Shown piece by piece: positions 11,080-23,029 of a stretch of DNA of 64,000 nt. Below the pieces are notes generated by a model. It was not told where the DNA came from. It saw nothing but the letters and a program-made list of their open reading frames with translations, and searched no databases. Both the position numbers and the translations under genes were made by a program. This DNA comes from Halichondria panicea. Taxonomy: Eukaryota; Porifera; Demospongiae; Suberitida; Halichondriidae. Within the stretch, counting starts at the first letter, position 1. Every line of letters begins with the position of its first letter. Location: assembly GCF_963675165.1 (NCBI RefSeq), contig NC_087383.1, positions 4,122,979-4,186,978 on the forward strand. The letters run 5' to 3'.

Positions 11080-11640
11080 ACAACTGTCGTGGATCAGCAA
11101 GCTTGTTTGTTTATCGAATGTTTCTGCTGAAATTGTTTGCTCTTTTGTTTTGCCTTTGGGAAGCTATATTATAATGATGTCATGTAGTAATTGTACGGTC
11201 TCATGCAGAAACGTACTTTTTCATTTCACAGTTCCCATGCCACGAGTGTCTCTGATGATACTATATAACTACTGCATGGCACTGACAGTTGGACCTACAC
11301 TATAGATCTATATAAAGTAATATACAAGTATATAAGTCTGTCGTCTTCTATACAATGGAGACTATAAGCTTATGGGTTTGAATATGCATTATATACCCGC
11401 TAATTTTCTTCCTGTTTACGTAGCTGTACCTCCAATGCTTTGACAGTCCACGAACACACTAGCTCACAGCATGTGTTCGATTTGCTGAGAATAAATGAAC
11501 CAGCAGATTACATGTAAAGTCTATAATTATGGAAAAAATCGAGCTAATGTTCAATTCCATCCAGGGTGCATTATATGCTGGGCTGTATTTCGCGTATCGA
11601 CTCAGAGCTTCTCTTATATCTTTATACGTTTGCATGCTTT
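11080..11640 (+). pseudogene. Decayed fragment of the beta-helix receptor family (plus strand)
   Basis: Three pieces match the 3' half of the receptor gene in order: 11095-11165 against about 15030-15105 (CAAGCTTGTTT..TTTATCG, TTTTGCCTTTGGGAAG), 11235-11370 against about 15310-15430 (CACGAGTGTCTCTGATGAT, GTTGGACCTACA), and 11425-11625 against about 15480-15695 (TGTACCTCCAAT, CATCCAGGGTGCATT). Frames are broken throughout. Together with the minus-strand fragment it shows at least two earlier copies beside the intact gene. Confidence 0.75.
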
Positions 11641-11649
11641 GAATAATTA

Positions 11650-12435
11650 TGCTATACATGTACATGCATGCATGCACCAGCTTGGTATCACCTGCAGAGC
11701 TCAGTATAATTATTTATGGGCTTCTTCTGCATGGTATCACTGCATGTATATAGTATACTAACACGGTCGTCTAGATCAGTTCTACTATATAGACTGTGTA
11801 TTATAGTGCAGCAGTCGGTATTAATATCCTCCACGTCTATAATACTTACATTATAGGTATTTTGGTAGATCTAATAATTTCCTATAGTGTATGGATTTTG
11901 TGTAATTCTATAGATTCCTACACTGCACGGGAAATTTTGCACTATCTTTTGTTAAGTATATACGTTTGCAGGAAACACGAAATATATTTCTCAGGAAAGG
12001 TGCAGATTTTTAAGCCTGCATGCACTGTAGCAGGAAATGTAAGGCATGTCATTGTGCTTACATCACATGTCAGTATAATTATAGTCAAATTTGCTCAGTC
12101 ATAATTATATAACATCACATTTTTGATTGAAGTAAACATTATACAATCCCAAGTTTGATACTGTCAAGTCCATAATAATTATAAGATACGTTTGTGTCTC
12201 TACAATCCCTATATATACATGACTGTATGTGTGTTTTAGACTAGATTATCGTGAAAAGAGAAAGAAAACATGAAAATGTTGAATTAGTTATTTATGAAAG
12301 CTATATAATCTAATCTAAAGTTGACCTGTTACAAAGCTGTAGTGGGGAATTATCAGGCCCTTTAGTATATATCTATATAACACCTACAGACTAGCTAGTT
12401 GTGACAAAATAATTATATAGTAGTATACACAAGCA
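11650..12435. other. AT-rich 5' flank of the receptor gene
   Basis: No gene seen. The sequence is rich in ATAATTAT and TATATA motifs and TGCATGCA runs. It presumably holds the promoter and 5' UTR of the gene at 12436, but no specific element can be assigned. Confidence 0.5.
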
Positions 12436-15400
12436 ATGGCTAGCCTACTTCTTTTTGCCGTCATTTTTAGCCTTTACTTTGGTCCCTCGTTCACCACTAA
12501 CAAAGACTGGAACTATCTGAATGTTCCTTGCAATGAAGGAAATGTATCCTTTGAAGCATTGAGAACTGTAACTAGCAAGACAGATATACACCTGGATCAC
12601 TGTACATTTAATCTGAGGTCCCTACTAAATATTTCAGACATAAACGACCTTCGTATTATTGGCAGTGGTGATGGAACAGTGATTAACTGTACAAGTGGCA
12701 ATGCTGGTCTATTGTTCACAAGGATTACTAACCTTTTGTTAGAGAGTTTGATTATACGCAATTGTGGAGTAAAAGTGCATGGTGATGATGGGTTGCAACT
12801 TGCTAGCGTTCAAATCGTGGAAGGTAAAAAAGTAACCATCATGAATGTGACTATAGAAAATGGTACAGGAACTGGTTTATCTCTTGTCAACATTAAGGGT
12901 GCTGTGATGGTTGAGAATTGCATATTTCGCCACAATCTATATTATGTAGATCGAATGTATCGTGCTGGGAATACTATATATAATGACTTTACCCAAAGAG
13001 GTGGAGGTATGCAAATAATTCTTGGAAGCCAAATTATTAAAAAACACTGCAATAGTACATATAGCATTCAAGGGTGCCAGTTTTTGTACAATTATGCTTC
13101 CAGTGGGGGAGGTCTATTTGTTATGATTTCTCATGCAAATAACAATTGTGTTATTATTGAAAATAGTACCTTTACTGAGAATAGATGCCAAAATGGTGGA
13201 GGCGGAGTACAGTTTGGCTATGCAGTTCCTCGTCATCGTTTCTCACAAAAAGTAAAAGCAAACTTAATTATATTCCAAAACTGTATGTTTAAAGGCAATG
13301 CAGCTGGGTATGGTGGAGGAGCATCAATATTCTCTTCTTTGCATTTGAAAAACATGATTAAGCTGGAAGATTGTTTATGGACTAGAAATACCGCCACTAA
13401 ACATGGAATGGCCCTTGATATTGCTACTGCTCCTTGGGAGACATATAATAGGGCTGATGATTTTCCTAATCTTACACCTACGTTCAGATGTTGTAGTTTT
13501 ACAAACCATACTCATTCTGCTTTTCTCAGCAGCCCGAAAAGTGTTTTCACCGTAACAAGATACCAGGTAACTTTTGAGGGGGAAATACTTTTTGAAAGAA
13601 ATAATGGTACTGCAATTGAGGCCACATCAGCTGAACTGAATTTTGCTAAACAATCAAATGTTAAATTTATTAACAATCAAGGAATCGACGGTGGGGCATT
13701 GAGATTGAAAGGAGTATCCATGATGATTGTTCAGAAGTATTCTACGATTTTGTTTTGGAAAAATAGGGCTGTGAAAAGTGGAGGTGCCATATACGTTGAT
13801 TCTTCTGACAGACTTTCTGAGCCTTTTTGTTTTATTAAGACCAAAAGCATCAAAAACCAAACTTTCTTCATATTCAAAGATAATACAGCAGGTTTTGAAA
13901 ATTCTCGACAAAGAGGTGACTCAATATATGCTTCATCTATTTTGCCCTGTCTTGAAAGATGTTCACATGATTTTCTATATAACGTGTCAGTGCCAGAAGC
14001 GTTAGAATGCATGGGTAACTTCGTATTTGAGGCAGTAAGTTCTAGACGACAGCTTATCTCTGCACCACATCATTTTTCAAGAATTGATTTAGCGAGTGAG
14101 CAAGATTCAATGTGTATGTTGTTTATGGTGAATGAAACAATTTACTCAAACCAGAATTACGTTGTGATGAATGTCGAGGACTGTATTGATATGCACGGAT
14201 GTTTGAAAGCCATACCTGGCAAAACTACCAAGATACCTCTTAAACTAGTGGATGAACTTTGTGGAGAAGTTATTTTTCATATATCAGTAGAAGTGTTGAA
14301 TTCAAACAATGGAAGTATATTTATTGATTCAACACACTCAATAATTACCAACAATTTTATCACAATATATGGAAATCCAAATGACTTCGGCACTTTACAG
14401 TTTTCTGCTCCTGGAGTATCTTGTGTCAAACTGTCTGTCAAATTAGATGATTGCCCCCCTGGTTATATACATGATAATATCAGTAAGAGTTGTGTGTGTT
14501 CTTCGGCTACACTATTAAGCTATGATGGAATTGAGAAGTGCAGCGAAACTAACTTCACAGCGTACGTACATCATGGGTATTGGTTGGGATACACCATTAA
14601 TAAGACTAAGACACAACAGGACCGCTTAGCTTCTGCGATATGCCCCAAAGGTTTTTGCATCACTACATTTTCCTCAGCTGAACACCCACTAACAAATGTA
14701 TCTTTGGACGATTTGAGCCCATACATATGTAACGAAAAAAGAAAAGGCATTATTTGTGGCAGTTGCAAAAAACATAACTCTGCATATTATCGCTCTTCTT
14801 CATTCTCATGCAAACCCAATAATTTGTGCTACCTGGGATGGTTATTCTACATTCTGTCCGAGATAATTCCGGTAACTGTTTTGTTCTTTATTGTCATTTA
14901 CTTCAACTTGTCATTCACATCTGGTGCCTTGAATGGTGTTATTTTCTTCATGCAAATAATAGATACTTTTAAAATCGATGGTGAAAACTTTATACAATTC
15001 ACTAAAGAAGTAAAACAACTGGCACGGATTCACAAGCTTGTTTATCGTGTATTTCTACTCAAATTTGTTGCTCTTGAAGAAGCTTCGTTTTGCCTTTGGG
15101 AAGGTGCTACTGCCCTTGACATGCTAGCGTTTAGGTATGTCACTATCGTGTACAGCTTGTTTCTAGTAATTGTTGCCGTCATCTTTCTAAAGAAATGTAC
15201 ATTCCGACTTCGCTGTTATCAGGTATCGAAACATTTAAAAAACGAACAGCTAAACTTGAAGCATTCCATACTTAATGGACTGTCAGCATTTCTGGTGATG
15301 AGTTACTCTGAATGCACACGAGTGTCTCTGATGATTCTAACTACTGGAACACTGACCGTTGGACCTACAACTAAACAAAAGTTTGAGCCTGTCGTCTTCT

Positions 15401-16131
15401 ATAATGGAGAGTATTCCTTCATGGGTAAAGAACATTTGAAGTATGCGTTGCCAGCCCTTTTCTTCCTTTTTACGATTGTAGTTGTACCTCCAATACTTTT
15501 GATTGTCTACCCACTGTGTTACAAACTGTTCGCTTTGCTGAGGATAAACGAATCAAAGTGTGTCCAAATTACATGTAAGGTCATTCCCTTAGAGAAAATC
15601 AAGCCGATGTTCGATTCCATTCAGGGTGCATTCAAGGACCAATACCGTTTCTTTGCTGGGCTGTATTTCGTTTATCGACTCGGTGCTTCTCTTACCTTTT
15701 CGTTCCCAAGTGCTTTGAAAACATATTACACTGCAACTGGTGCTCAGTTGATATTCATGTTGATGGTACATGCAGTGTGTTGTCCTTACCGACAAAAGTG
15801 GCACAACGTTTTGGATGCCCTCTTGTTCTCAATCCTAGCCATGATCAATGCAATATCGTTCTTCAATTATAAACGTAATCAATCGGATGTAACGTATTTA
15901 GCAGGAGTTCAATGCATACTAATTTTGCTTCCATTGGTATATTTGGTCATATATACCACATACAACATCTATTTGAAGATTAAGACTGCCATGGCCTCAT
16001 GCTCAAAAAGAAACGATACAGAAGACGAAGATCACGATTTAAATGGGATTTTAGATATAGTGGATGCAAGAATTATCGAACAAGAAGATGTTGGGGAAAC
16101 AAATGATTACATGTTACTGAAAGCGAAGTAG
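12436..16131 (+). CDS. Receptor-like protein: beta-helix ectodomain, multi-pass C-terminus
   Basis: 1231 aa in a single exon. The start MASLLLFAVIFSLYFGPSF is a typical signal peptide. Residues about 30-550 are repetitive, with short hydrophobic strands and NC-type turns (IENCIFRHN, IENSTFTEN, FQNCMFKGN) next to G-rich loops (GGG, GGGG). This is the pattern of a right-handed parallel beta-helix of the pectin-lyase type, with many N-glycosylation sequons. A Cys-rich stalk follows (CPPGYI near 673, then CVC, GIICGSCKKH). From about residue 798 there are eight or nine hydrophobic segments (FYILSEIIPVTVLFF, IVYSLFLVIVAVIFL, FFLFTIVVVPPILLIVYPL, LIFMLMVHAVCC, CILILLPLVYLVIYTTY), then an acidic cytoplasmic tail (DTEDEDHD). 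I do not recognise a named family. It is most like large uncharacterised multi-pass surface proteins of sponges and cnidarians. Being intronless beside two decayed paralogues, it may belong to an expanding family. A sensing or adhesion role is inference. Confidence 0.85.
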   Translation: MASLLLFAVIFSLYFGPSFTTNKDWNYLNVPCNEGNVSFEALRTVTSKTDIHLDHCTFNLRSLLNISDINDLRIIGSGDGTVINCTSGNAGLLFTRITNLLLESLIIRNCGVKVHGDDGLQLASVQIVEGKKVTIMNVTIENGTGTGLSLVNIKGAVMVENCIFRHNLYYVDRMYRAGNTIYNDFTQRGGGMQIILGSQIIKKHCNSTYSIQGCQFLYNYASSGGGLFVMISHANNNCVIIENSTFTENRCQNGGGGVQFGYAVPRHRFSQKVKANLIIFQNCMFKGNAAGYGGGASIFSSLHLKNMIKLEDCLWTRNTATKHGMALDIATAPWETYNRADDFPNLTPTFRCCSFTNHTHSAFLSSPKSVFTVTRYQVTFEGEILFERNNGTAIEATSAELNFAKQSNVKFINNQGIDGGALRLKGVSMMIVQKYSTILFWKNRAVKSGGAIYVDSSDRLSEPFCFIKTKSIKNQTFFIFKDNTAGFENSRQRGDSIYASSILPCLERCSHDFLYNVSVPEALECMGNFVFEAVSSRRQLISAPHHFSRIDLASEQDSMCMLFMVNETIYSNQNYVVMNVEDCIDMHGCLKAIPGKTTKIPLKLVDELCGEVIFHISVEVLNSNNGSIFIDSTHSIITNNFITIYGNPNDFGTLQFSAPGVSCVKLSVKLDDCPPGYIHDNISKSCVCSSATLLSYDGIEKCSETNFTAYVHHGYWLGYTINKTKTQQDRLASAICPKGFCITTFSSAEHPLTNVSLDDLSPYICNEKRKGIICGSCKKHNSAYYRSSSFSCKPNNLCYLGWLFYILSEIIPVTVLFFIVIYFNLSFTSGALNGVIFFMQIIDTFKIDGENFIQFTKEVKQLARIHKLVYRVFLLKFVALEEASFCLWEGATALDMLAFRYVTIVYSLFLVIVAVIFLKKCTFRLRCYQVSKHLKNEQLNLKHSILNGLSAFLVMSYSECTRVSLMILTTGTLTVGPTTKQKFEPVVFYNGEYSFMGKEHLKYALPALFFLFTIVVVPPILLIVYPLCYKLFALLRINESKCVQITCKVIPLEKIKPMFDSIQGAFKDQYRFFAGLYFVYRLGASLTFSFPSALKTYYTATGAQLIFMLMVHAVCCPYRQKWHNVLDALLFSILAMINAISFFNYKRNQSDVTYLAGVQCILILLPLVYLVIYTTYNIYLKIKTAMASCSKRNDTEDEDHDLNGILDIVDARIIEQEDVGETNDYMLLKAK

Positions 16132-17075
16132 GAAAGTGTCAACAATTAATATTCTCACGCAGTATATATATAATTATACATAATAATAATGCATAATTAT
16201 AATTATTACGCATACATTATACACATACAATCACTACAATCACTGTATTTGTGCTTCACATGCAGTAAAATTCGTAAAAATTATGTCATCACAATGCACA
16301 TGTCTCTTCATACAATATTGAATGTTAGCTATACATTTCTAAATCTGCTAGTCTAGTCTGTTTTAATTATATTCTGTGACAGTATTGCACCCTAGCTAAG
16401 CGGAGAATAGAAATGAACAACAAAACTTGGAGAGAAAGTTGCAATAAATTGAAAACATTACTACAATTCCTTAAATGCAGCGATAATGTTCCAATTGTGG
16501 TATTGGGAAGCAAAAAGTAGAAATGTGAATGGAATATTCAGTATTCGAATCACGAAGAACAATAATTATTATTAGGGGATCAAGAGAATGACTCCATTGA
16601 CATAATTATAGTTTTTTGGTATCTTGTTACTGCATACGTGTAGCTATATATATAGAGGGTGTGCATGTGGCCGTTTGGATCAGCTGGAAAAACAAGCATA
16701 ATTATGATTTGGTGAATGTAAATATGAGCCACATGCTTGTGATAATTATATACAACAAATGATTATGCCTATATAAACATGCATGCATGCATGTGTGAGG
16801 AAGACTTGAAATTTCATTTGGAAATAGCTATAATAGCATGCAGTATACATGTAGCCTCCGAGTTGTCTTTTTAAATAACGCTATAGGTCGCCAACTAGGC
16901 ATTTTGCAAGAACAACACACTTATTAGTTAAAGTTACTTCACTTCATGATGAATGTATTGCTGGATATTCTTGACAAATTTTATAGTGTGTCAATTTTTT
17001 ATTGGACTATAGCTACAGGATCATCAGGGTCTATGTATGCCAATAACTGTGCCCCCCCTCCCTTTTTACACACAG
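16132..17075. other. Intergenic AT-rich region
   Basis: No gene found. Frequent ATAATTAT, a (GCATGCAT) run near 16780, and no long frame. The last 30 bases form the pyrimidine tract and CACAG acceptor of the laminin-G exon at 17076. Confidence 0.6.
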
Positions 17076-18040
17076 GCCTCACCACTGTCACCAGGTGTTC
17101 GCTTCATGGGTGAGGGTTACAGACACTTTACCGTGGCTCAGCGAGTGGAGGAAATGGCTATTGAATTCAGAACATCTCAACTCCTACAAGTCAACACTCA
17201 GGTATAATGTAATGTGGTTCACATTAAGCAACTATTATATAATTATAGAGAGTTCATATTTATCTTATTGCTGTGTTAATTCTGTTCCTGTGACTATACT
17301 TTGAGTTGTCATGATAACCTCAACTGCAAGTATAGTACAATAATTATTATTATAGCTCTTATATAATTGTAATTATGGTGTCCTTCATTAATTTCCTGCA
17401 ACCTCCATTCGCTCAGTATCTATATCACACTCGAGTGAGGCTGGACTTGGTTCCTACACTTTTGTGTCTGCCACGCCAATCGATGGCACACCGTCGTCAT
17501 AGCAAAATGAGTATAGTTATAAATATAACTTATATGCCTGGCTATCACAGTACATTTGCATCGTTTCTGCAGCTGCTGTATATACATTTTGCAAGTACGT
17601 ACCATCATCCAAAGCTATTATATACACTTGCATTTCCAAATACACACGTATACCACCTAGTGCAGGTGGGAACATGCATCTCCCACTGATTATAGTGCAC
17701 TCTCCAGCTCAACACTGACTGTGGACGATGAGGCCATAAACCCCCTGGTCTCAGGAGGATCCCCACAGGCCTCCTGGTGGGCGGGTCACCTGATCAGACC
17801 AGTGCCGTGGTGGGAGAGAGTTTGAGAGGATGTGTGAGGAACTTGCAATATTTATAACGGATAGTGAGGAATACTATAGCTTACTCTAGAACAACCATGC
17901 ACCCACCATTTGAACTTACCCTAATGAAACCTCTAATTTATAACGAACATCTTATACATATAATTGTAGTGCAAGTTGCCTCGAGTCTTACAATAACGTT
18001 GCCACTTTCAACACTGACTCATACCTCCAATTATGTAAGT

Positions 18041-18214
18041 TACGGTGGCCGAGAAGGGTCATTAGAAACAACCGCACGCGCTTTATGTACCTACCGCGAG
18101 CATTTATATTTAAGCGCGTGCGGTCAATGGAAACTCTACGCTCGCTTAGAATTGAAGCGTGCGCGGTTCATTGTGGCGGTAGGCGGAGGCGAGTGGCCCG
18201 TTTTGGCCACCGTA
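18041..18214. mobile_element. GC-rich MITE in a laminin-G intron
   Basis: Ends TACGGTGGCC / GGCCACCGTA, flanked by GTAAGT on both sides (18035-18040, 18215-18220). The interior contains a strong second hairpin (ACCGCACGCGCTT / AAGCGCGTGCGGT). Its GC content stands out from the AT-rich surroundings. No coding capacity. Confidence 0.7.
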
Positions 18215-18802
18215 GTAAGTCTCCTTTTTTTTAGCTCATCCATACATGCATTGTTGAGGTTTTATACCAAATGCTTATTGTGTGTTGTCTTTGCAGTGGA
18301 CAACTTTGATGGTGGAATCAGCTTCTCGTTCTCGCTGCCTTTCCGTACCATTTCCTGTTCCGGACTACTCCTCTACTCCCACATCGCTCTCGAACTACTC
18401 AATGGAACAGTGAGTCCACATGCAGTCATTTCAGCATATATTATAGTAGCTTAGGTGTTGACCTCAAATTAAAGTTAGACTAAGTCTAGTCTGCAAAAAG
18501 AACAATAAAAAATCGCTGCATTACGCTTTTTCTTTTACTAGCTATTTAATTTCGTGTGTGTATTATTATAGGTGCAGTTTGTGTTTGACAATGGTCCCAT
18601 GGAGGCGGTGGTGGAGTACACGCCCCTAGCCCTGCCCACCTGTGTGATAACGAGTGGCATACCCTCTGTGCTGAGAAGGATGGTGTGAGAGGTGTGCTAA
18701 TCGTGGACGAGGGGGACCCTGTCAGTGTCTCCGCCTGCTCCCCCCACCCCAGCTTCAGGGCCGTTAACATCAACGACCCCCTCTATGTTGGGGGTATGGC
18801 TG

Positions 18803-19665
18803 GTGAGGGCTCATTGATTGCCACTACTGTCATTGTATACTTAAAAAAACGAATGTTTATTGCACAATTAATATGAAGAGCTATAATTATCTGTTATAAT
18901 AATTACAATAGCTATTTAAACCATTTGCTGTATCATTTGCGGACAAAAAAATCAGCATATCAATTTTGTGAACAGGAAAAATTATCACAATTAAAAAAAA
19001 GTATTACATCTATCTACAATCAAGCTGTGTATGTACCAGTCTCTGCCAACTATCTCCAAACTACCCTAGACTGTCTCAGATTTAGTTCTATCACCCCTGT
19101 CCCAAAAAGAAACTTGCTATTCACCTCATATATCCCTGATTTTCAACCTTGCTGCTCTTGAGCGGGTTTATTAAGCTCCAATAAAGCTTGGGCAAGCCTT
19201 AAAGGCTTCAACTACTGCTAAATAATAGTAAATCCTGAGCAGAATCAGCTTTGAACAAGAAAAGTTCTAGAAAACTAATAGATTATGAATGACAGTCCAA
19301 CAAGTGGGCGGGGCTCACTTACTAGACACACTATAACTACTAGTGCAGCCACATCCAGAACTGTGCAGTGATGCTACTGCATGCTGGTCTATCTGGGACA
19401 CCACAGTACTCACATCTTCCATGTAGGAAAACTTGTATTCATTGTTGTTTTTGCACTGAAAATCAGATTCACGCTATTAATTGTTGTCTCAGAGTCTGCA
19501 TGGGCTTAAATTATTGTGAATAAATGTGCCTCCTTCAATGGCAGCAGGGCTGTAACAGGCCCATATTTTTTTTCCTAAATCGGGAAGTTGGCACCAGTCC
19601 TATGCATTCTTTTAGACATTACTAACTTTCATGCTTTAGAAGTCCAAAGGCTGCTTGTAGTATCC
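18803..19665. other. Intron start, no gene
   Basis: AT-rich, with A-runs near 18945-19000. No supported frame. The sequence at about 19636-19662 (AGAAGTCCAAAGGCTGCTTG then TAGTAT) recurs in similar form at 24749-24775 and 43205-43232, and may be a subterminal motif of the element. Confidence 0.45.
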
Positions 19666-19670
19666 ACATC

Positions 19671-19671
<1 letters not shown>

Positions 19672-19709
<38 letters not shown>

Positions 19710-20180
19710 TTTCAGTAAGTGCTGAACAAAAATGAATAAAGAACTGAGTATACTAGTAAGGAATAGAGCACACTGCCAGTCTTTGACTTCTTAAAAGTCT
19801 AGCTGGAGTACGTACTATACTACAAATAAGGATTTTTAATTAAATTAAATAATACAATTGAAGCAAGGGCAAATCACATGATAAGTACATAGTTTGTCTG
19901 GGTCAAAATTTGTATTGAAATAATCCCAGACGAAATTGAAGAGGAGTCTCTCTATTCTCCGGTACGGCATTTCCAGATCCAGGCTTGGCATTGCATTCCA
20001 AAGGCATACTACTCTATTGAAGTAATAGTGTCGTGTTTTGTTCAATCTGGTGAAATTGTGTGACAGTTTTAGGTTGCTACCGAGCCTGGTTGATGTAGTG
20101 ACAAAGTGAACATGGTCGCGTATGTTGAAATTATCTTGGGGCTGCTTTAGGTGTTTGACTAGGAACATGATATCCCCAGC
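19672..20180 (-). mobile_element. 5'-truncated LINE (non-LTR retrotransposon) 3' end
   Basis: On the minus strand a 107 aa frame (20168-19845) has the typical C-terminal end of a LINE reverse transcriptase ORF: NIRDHVHFVTTSTRLGS, RLNKTRHYYFNRVVCLWNAM and LLFNFVWDYF. Downstream on that strand lies about 165 bp of 3' sequence and then an (AAT)n tail (the (TTA)n run at 19673-19705). It lacks the 5' bulk, as usual for truncated insertions. Compared with 43.2 kb it interrupts the repeat that flanks the transposase gene. Confidence 0.75.
19673..19705. repeat. (TTA)n microsatellite, LINE tail
   Basis: About 11 perfect TTA units at the 3' boundary of the minus-strand LINE fragment. CR1/L2/I-like elements often end in such short repeats. 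Confidence 0.85.
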
Positions 20181-20184
20181 TCCA

Positions 20185-20450
20185 GCCAGTGAGAGTTTTA
20201 TTAGCCCTAGGGCTTGAGGGCTTCTAAGTCATGTAGAAACTAAACAGTGTCTAAGAATTTTATATCATAGTGTCTAGATGGATTTGCTCCTAGCCATGAA
20301 TTGTTATCTAATCTTTGCTACATGATTGTAAGTGTTTCTCTATAAGTGAAGTACATGCATGATTGTCTAGTACACAATTTTCTAAATTGGATAGAACACT
20401 TCCTCTAACTAATCAAATTGCACTATTTATGGCTATATAAGAACATGCTC
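20185..20450. repeat. Dispersed repeat upstream of the transposase, also at 43.25 kb
   Basis: Starts AGTGAGAGTTTTATTAGCCC and ends near TTGGATAGAACACTTCCTCT plus about 30 bp. It aligns along its length with 43246-43470 (AGTGAGAGTTCTACTAGCCC ... TTGGATAGAACACTTCCTTT), with small indels. Its position just before the transposase start suggests the element's 5' region or promoter. Confidence 0.8.
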
Positions 20451-20505
20451 TAACATTACATAGATAGTTTGTCTTCTAAACCTAATAGTATATAGATCTG
20501 CAACA

Positions 20506-23029
20506 ATGTCCCTACTTCCATCTATAGGTGAAATATCTCAACAGCACAAACGTCGAAAATTACAGACCTCATCCCTTCTCTCTTCTTACGAATCACTGGC
20601 TTCAATCGACCTCAACACATGGAGCACACTCAATAAGTTGAGCAGAGAAGTGAAAGAATCTTGGTTGGTAGCTAAGTTTGGGTTTGTACTTGTGAATGAG
20701 GTGTGCCTTTTACTGCGTTCTATCTCTGGCAAATGTTACTGATTCCGAAAAAAAAAATATCTTGTGTAACTGTGACCTCTCTCTACCTGGTGTCCAACAG
20801 GAAAGTATAGAAATGGTGGCTGAATTTGTCGATAACCACTGCCCACACCTTGTACGATTTACTCCGAATAACTACCCTCCATTGTTGACTCCACCCACAA
20901 ACACCTGTTTTGACTGTGACCGACCATTGGTGTCTAATCATTCTTGCCATGTGAGTTTTTTATTGGCTAAACTATTATTTTTATCCTAAACAATATTTTC
21001 AGATAAAGTGTTACTCTCTGAATGGTTTTGTCAGAGGAAGAAAGTGTACGCTAAGGTGTAAAGCTTGCAACATAACTTATAACTATGCTCACTTTGGAAA
21101 CAAGTCTGAGAATGGATTCCGTATGTACCCCCAAACTCAAACATATGTTGAAGTGTCTGACACCGTTTATTTTTCAAGGGATTTGTTGGAGTGGCAGTGT
21201 AGCCTTGCGTAAGTGAACAATGTTTAGTACTTATAGCAAAACTGTTTCATGAATAAATAATGTCCATCTCAACATAATTATTTGTCCTGTAGTAATCACT
21301 CTTGGGTTTCCTTTCAAGGGTTTGCTGAAAGTTACAATACTGCTTTAGAGATACCACCAGATGAAGGTATAAATAGAGAAGCAAATAATTTATGTCTATA
21401 GATAAATAATGGTGTTCAAGTACAGAGCTTAGTCCCTATATTGTTGGGGAAGCCTTCTATAATGGAGAAGTGGAGAATGAGTTGAGACGAGTCAATAAGA
21501 TCGACTATCGTTTCCATAAAGACAGTGAGAGAGAGGAGTGTATGGAAAGGATTGAAGAAGTAAGGCGGCAATCTATATACCACCACAAAGAAGACACGTG
21601 TACTGCTGAATGCAAGAAAAGAGGTAATTATAGTGCATGACTGTATAATTATTATTGAACCCAATAGGTTGTGGTCAACTGTGGGTTACAGATGGAATTT
21701 GGAAGACTGTTTTCCCACACTGCATGTTCAAAGTTGAGGTGATGGATGGCAACTTATTCATTTCCACAAACATTATAGTTACATTGTAATTTGTAATTTC
21801 AAAACCTTTGCAGCAAATCAGTGATGGAATTCCAGCTCTCAATTTACCTGATGTGTGTACAAACTCCCCAATTCGCAATAAGGCGTTTTGCGAGGAACAC
21901 TGTCTTTTGCTACAGAATGAAGCTCCTGATGTACCTATTGATCTGAGACAGTTTCTCAAATATTGTGGTGCTCAAGCAGTTGGTAATTTAAGATACAGTG
22001 GTACAATTATTTACTTACACGATTTAATTAGAAAATGAAGAGGAGTGTGAGGGTGACACTGATACTGTTGATGCAGTTGTGAACTCTATTAAAGTCAATA
22101 CAAACCAATTTGGAACATCTGCTACCACCTCACAAGGTATGTAATTATGTAGAATTCTCTATTACTTTTATTGAACTTTATCCTAGGTACTGCAGCTTTA
22201 ATTGAGAAGCATCCTGAACTAGTACGAAGTACTGTGTATGATGACCCTAATGAACGAGTTTGCAGGAAAGATACGGGTAAATCCAAACGGTTGAGGAAGT
22301 GGTCTAGAGGGCACCAATTTGTCATCAGAGGGGGTGGTCATATTGACACTTGGCAACCATTGTACAGGTACACGCCATGCATTCACATGACCCTTTTTTC
22401 CTGCATGTATACATTTTAGCATAATAGCTACATTATACTGAACTGTAATAGCTAGTGCCTATAATTATAAGTACTAACCCTCCACTGTTGACATGAATAG
22501 AAACTATGCATGTATAAAACAAATGCACTCTATATATAATTTATATATACCTATATATAGGTCTGAATCGCCATCACAAGTTTTCTTAATTTTGATTCAA
22601 TGGCTGCTGTCTCTAGCTAAGTCTCGTGGTGGTATTGGGAAGCCTATCTCATTGGCCTATGACAACATGTGCAATTTAGCAAAGCTGAAGGCTGCTCGTG
22701 CTCCTCTACCATTTACTCCGCCATTGGACCGTTTGTGGCTTGATGTCAACAAAATCATCGATGTGTTTCATTTTCAAAACCATGTGTCTCCAGATTGTAA
22801 ATTAAAGTTTTCTCCTGCTGAACTGAAGAGCGAGAATCCTGACTTCAATACACAGGCTGGGGAGCAGACATTTGTTTGGGTACATCGGTTTAGTCACATT
22901 CTGTGCTCAATGAACAAGGTTCACCACCTTTTTTATCTCCACCGAATGGTGTTAAGGCGAAACGAGTATACCAGCAAGTGCTATGCTAGAGGAAAAAAGC
23001 CAATTCTCCCAAAAGGAACTGCAAAGTAA
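20506..23029 (+). CDS. KDZ-type transposase with N-terminal zinc-binding module
   Basis: Likely start MSLLPSIGEISQQHKRRK. Exons read by eye: 20506-about 20700, 20801-20950, 21003-21208, 21293-21366, 21426-21623, 21668-21738, 21814-21982, 22032-22136, 22187-22367 and 22561-23029; only the first junction (20700/20801) is doubtful. The N-terminal part has a Cys cluster of the CxC type found with KDZ transposases (CFDCDRPL, KCYSLNGFVRGRKC, RCKAC). The catalytic half shows PISLAYDNMCNLAK, IIDVFHFQNHVS and AGEQTFVWVHRFSHIL, matching the D/H/E core pattern of Kyakuja-Dileera-Zisupton RNase H-fold transposases. The middle (GCGQLWVTDGIWKTVFPHC) may supply the first acidic residue. The product would cut and join DNA. 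No internal stop is seen in the catalytic exons. The family call is from memory of motifs, not a search. Confidence 0.72.

Noticed and set aside
17864-18454. 196-codon plus-strand frame between laminin-G exons
   Set aside because: It runs through a MITE and an intron; only its last third overlaps a real exon (18297-18410).
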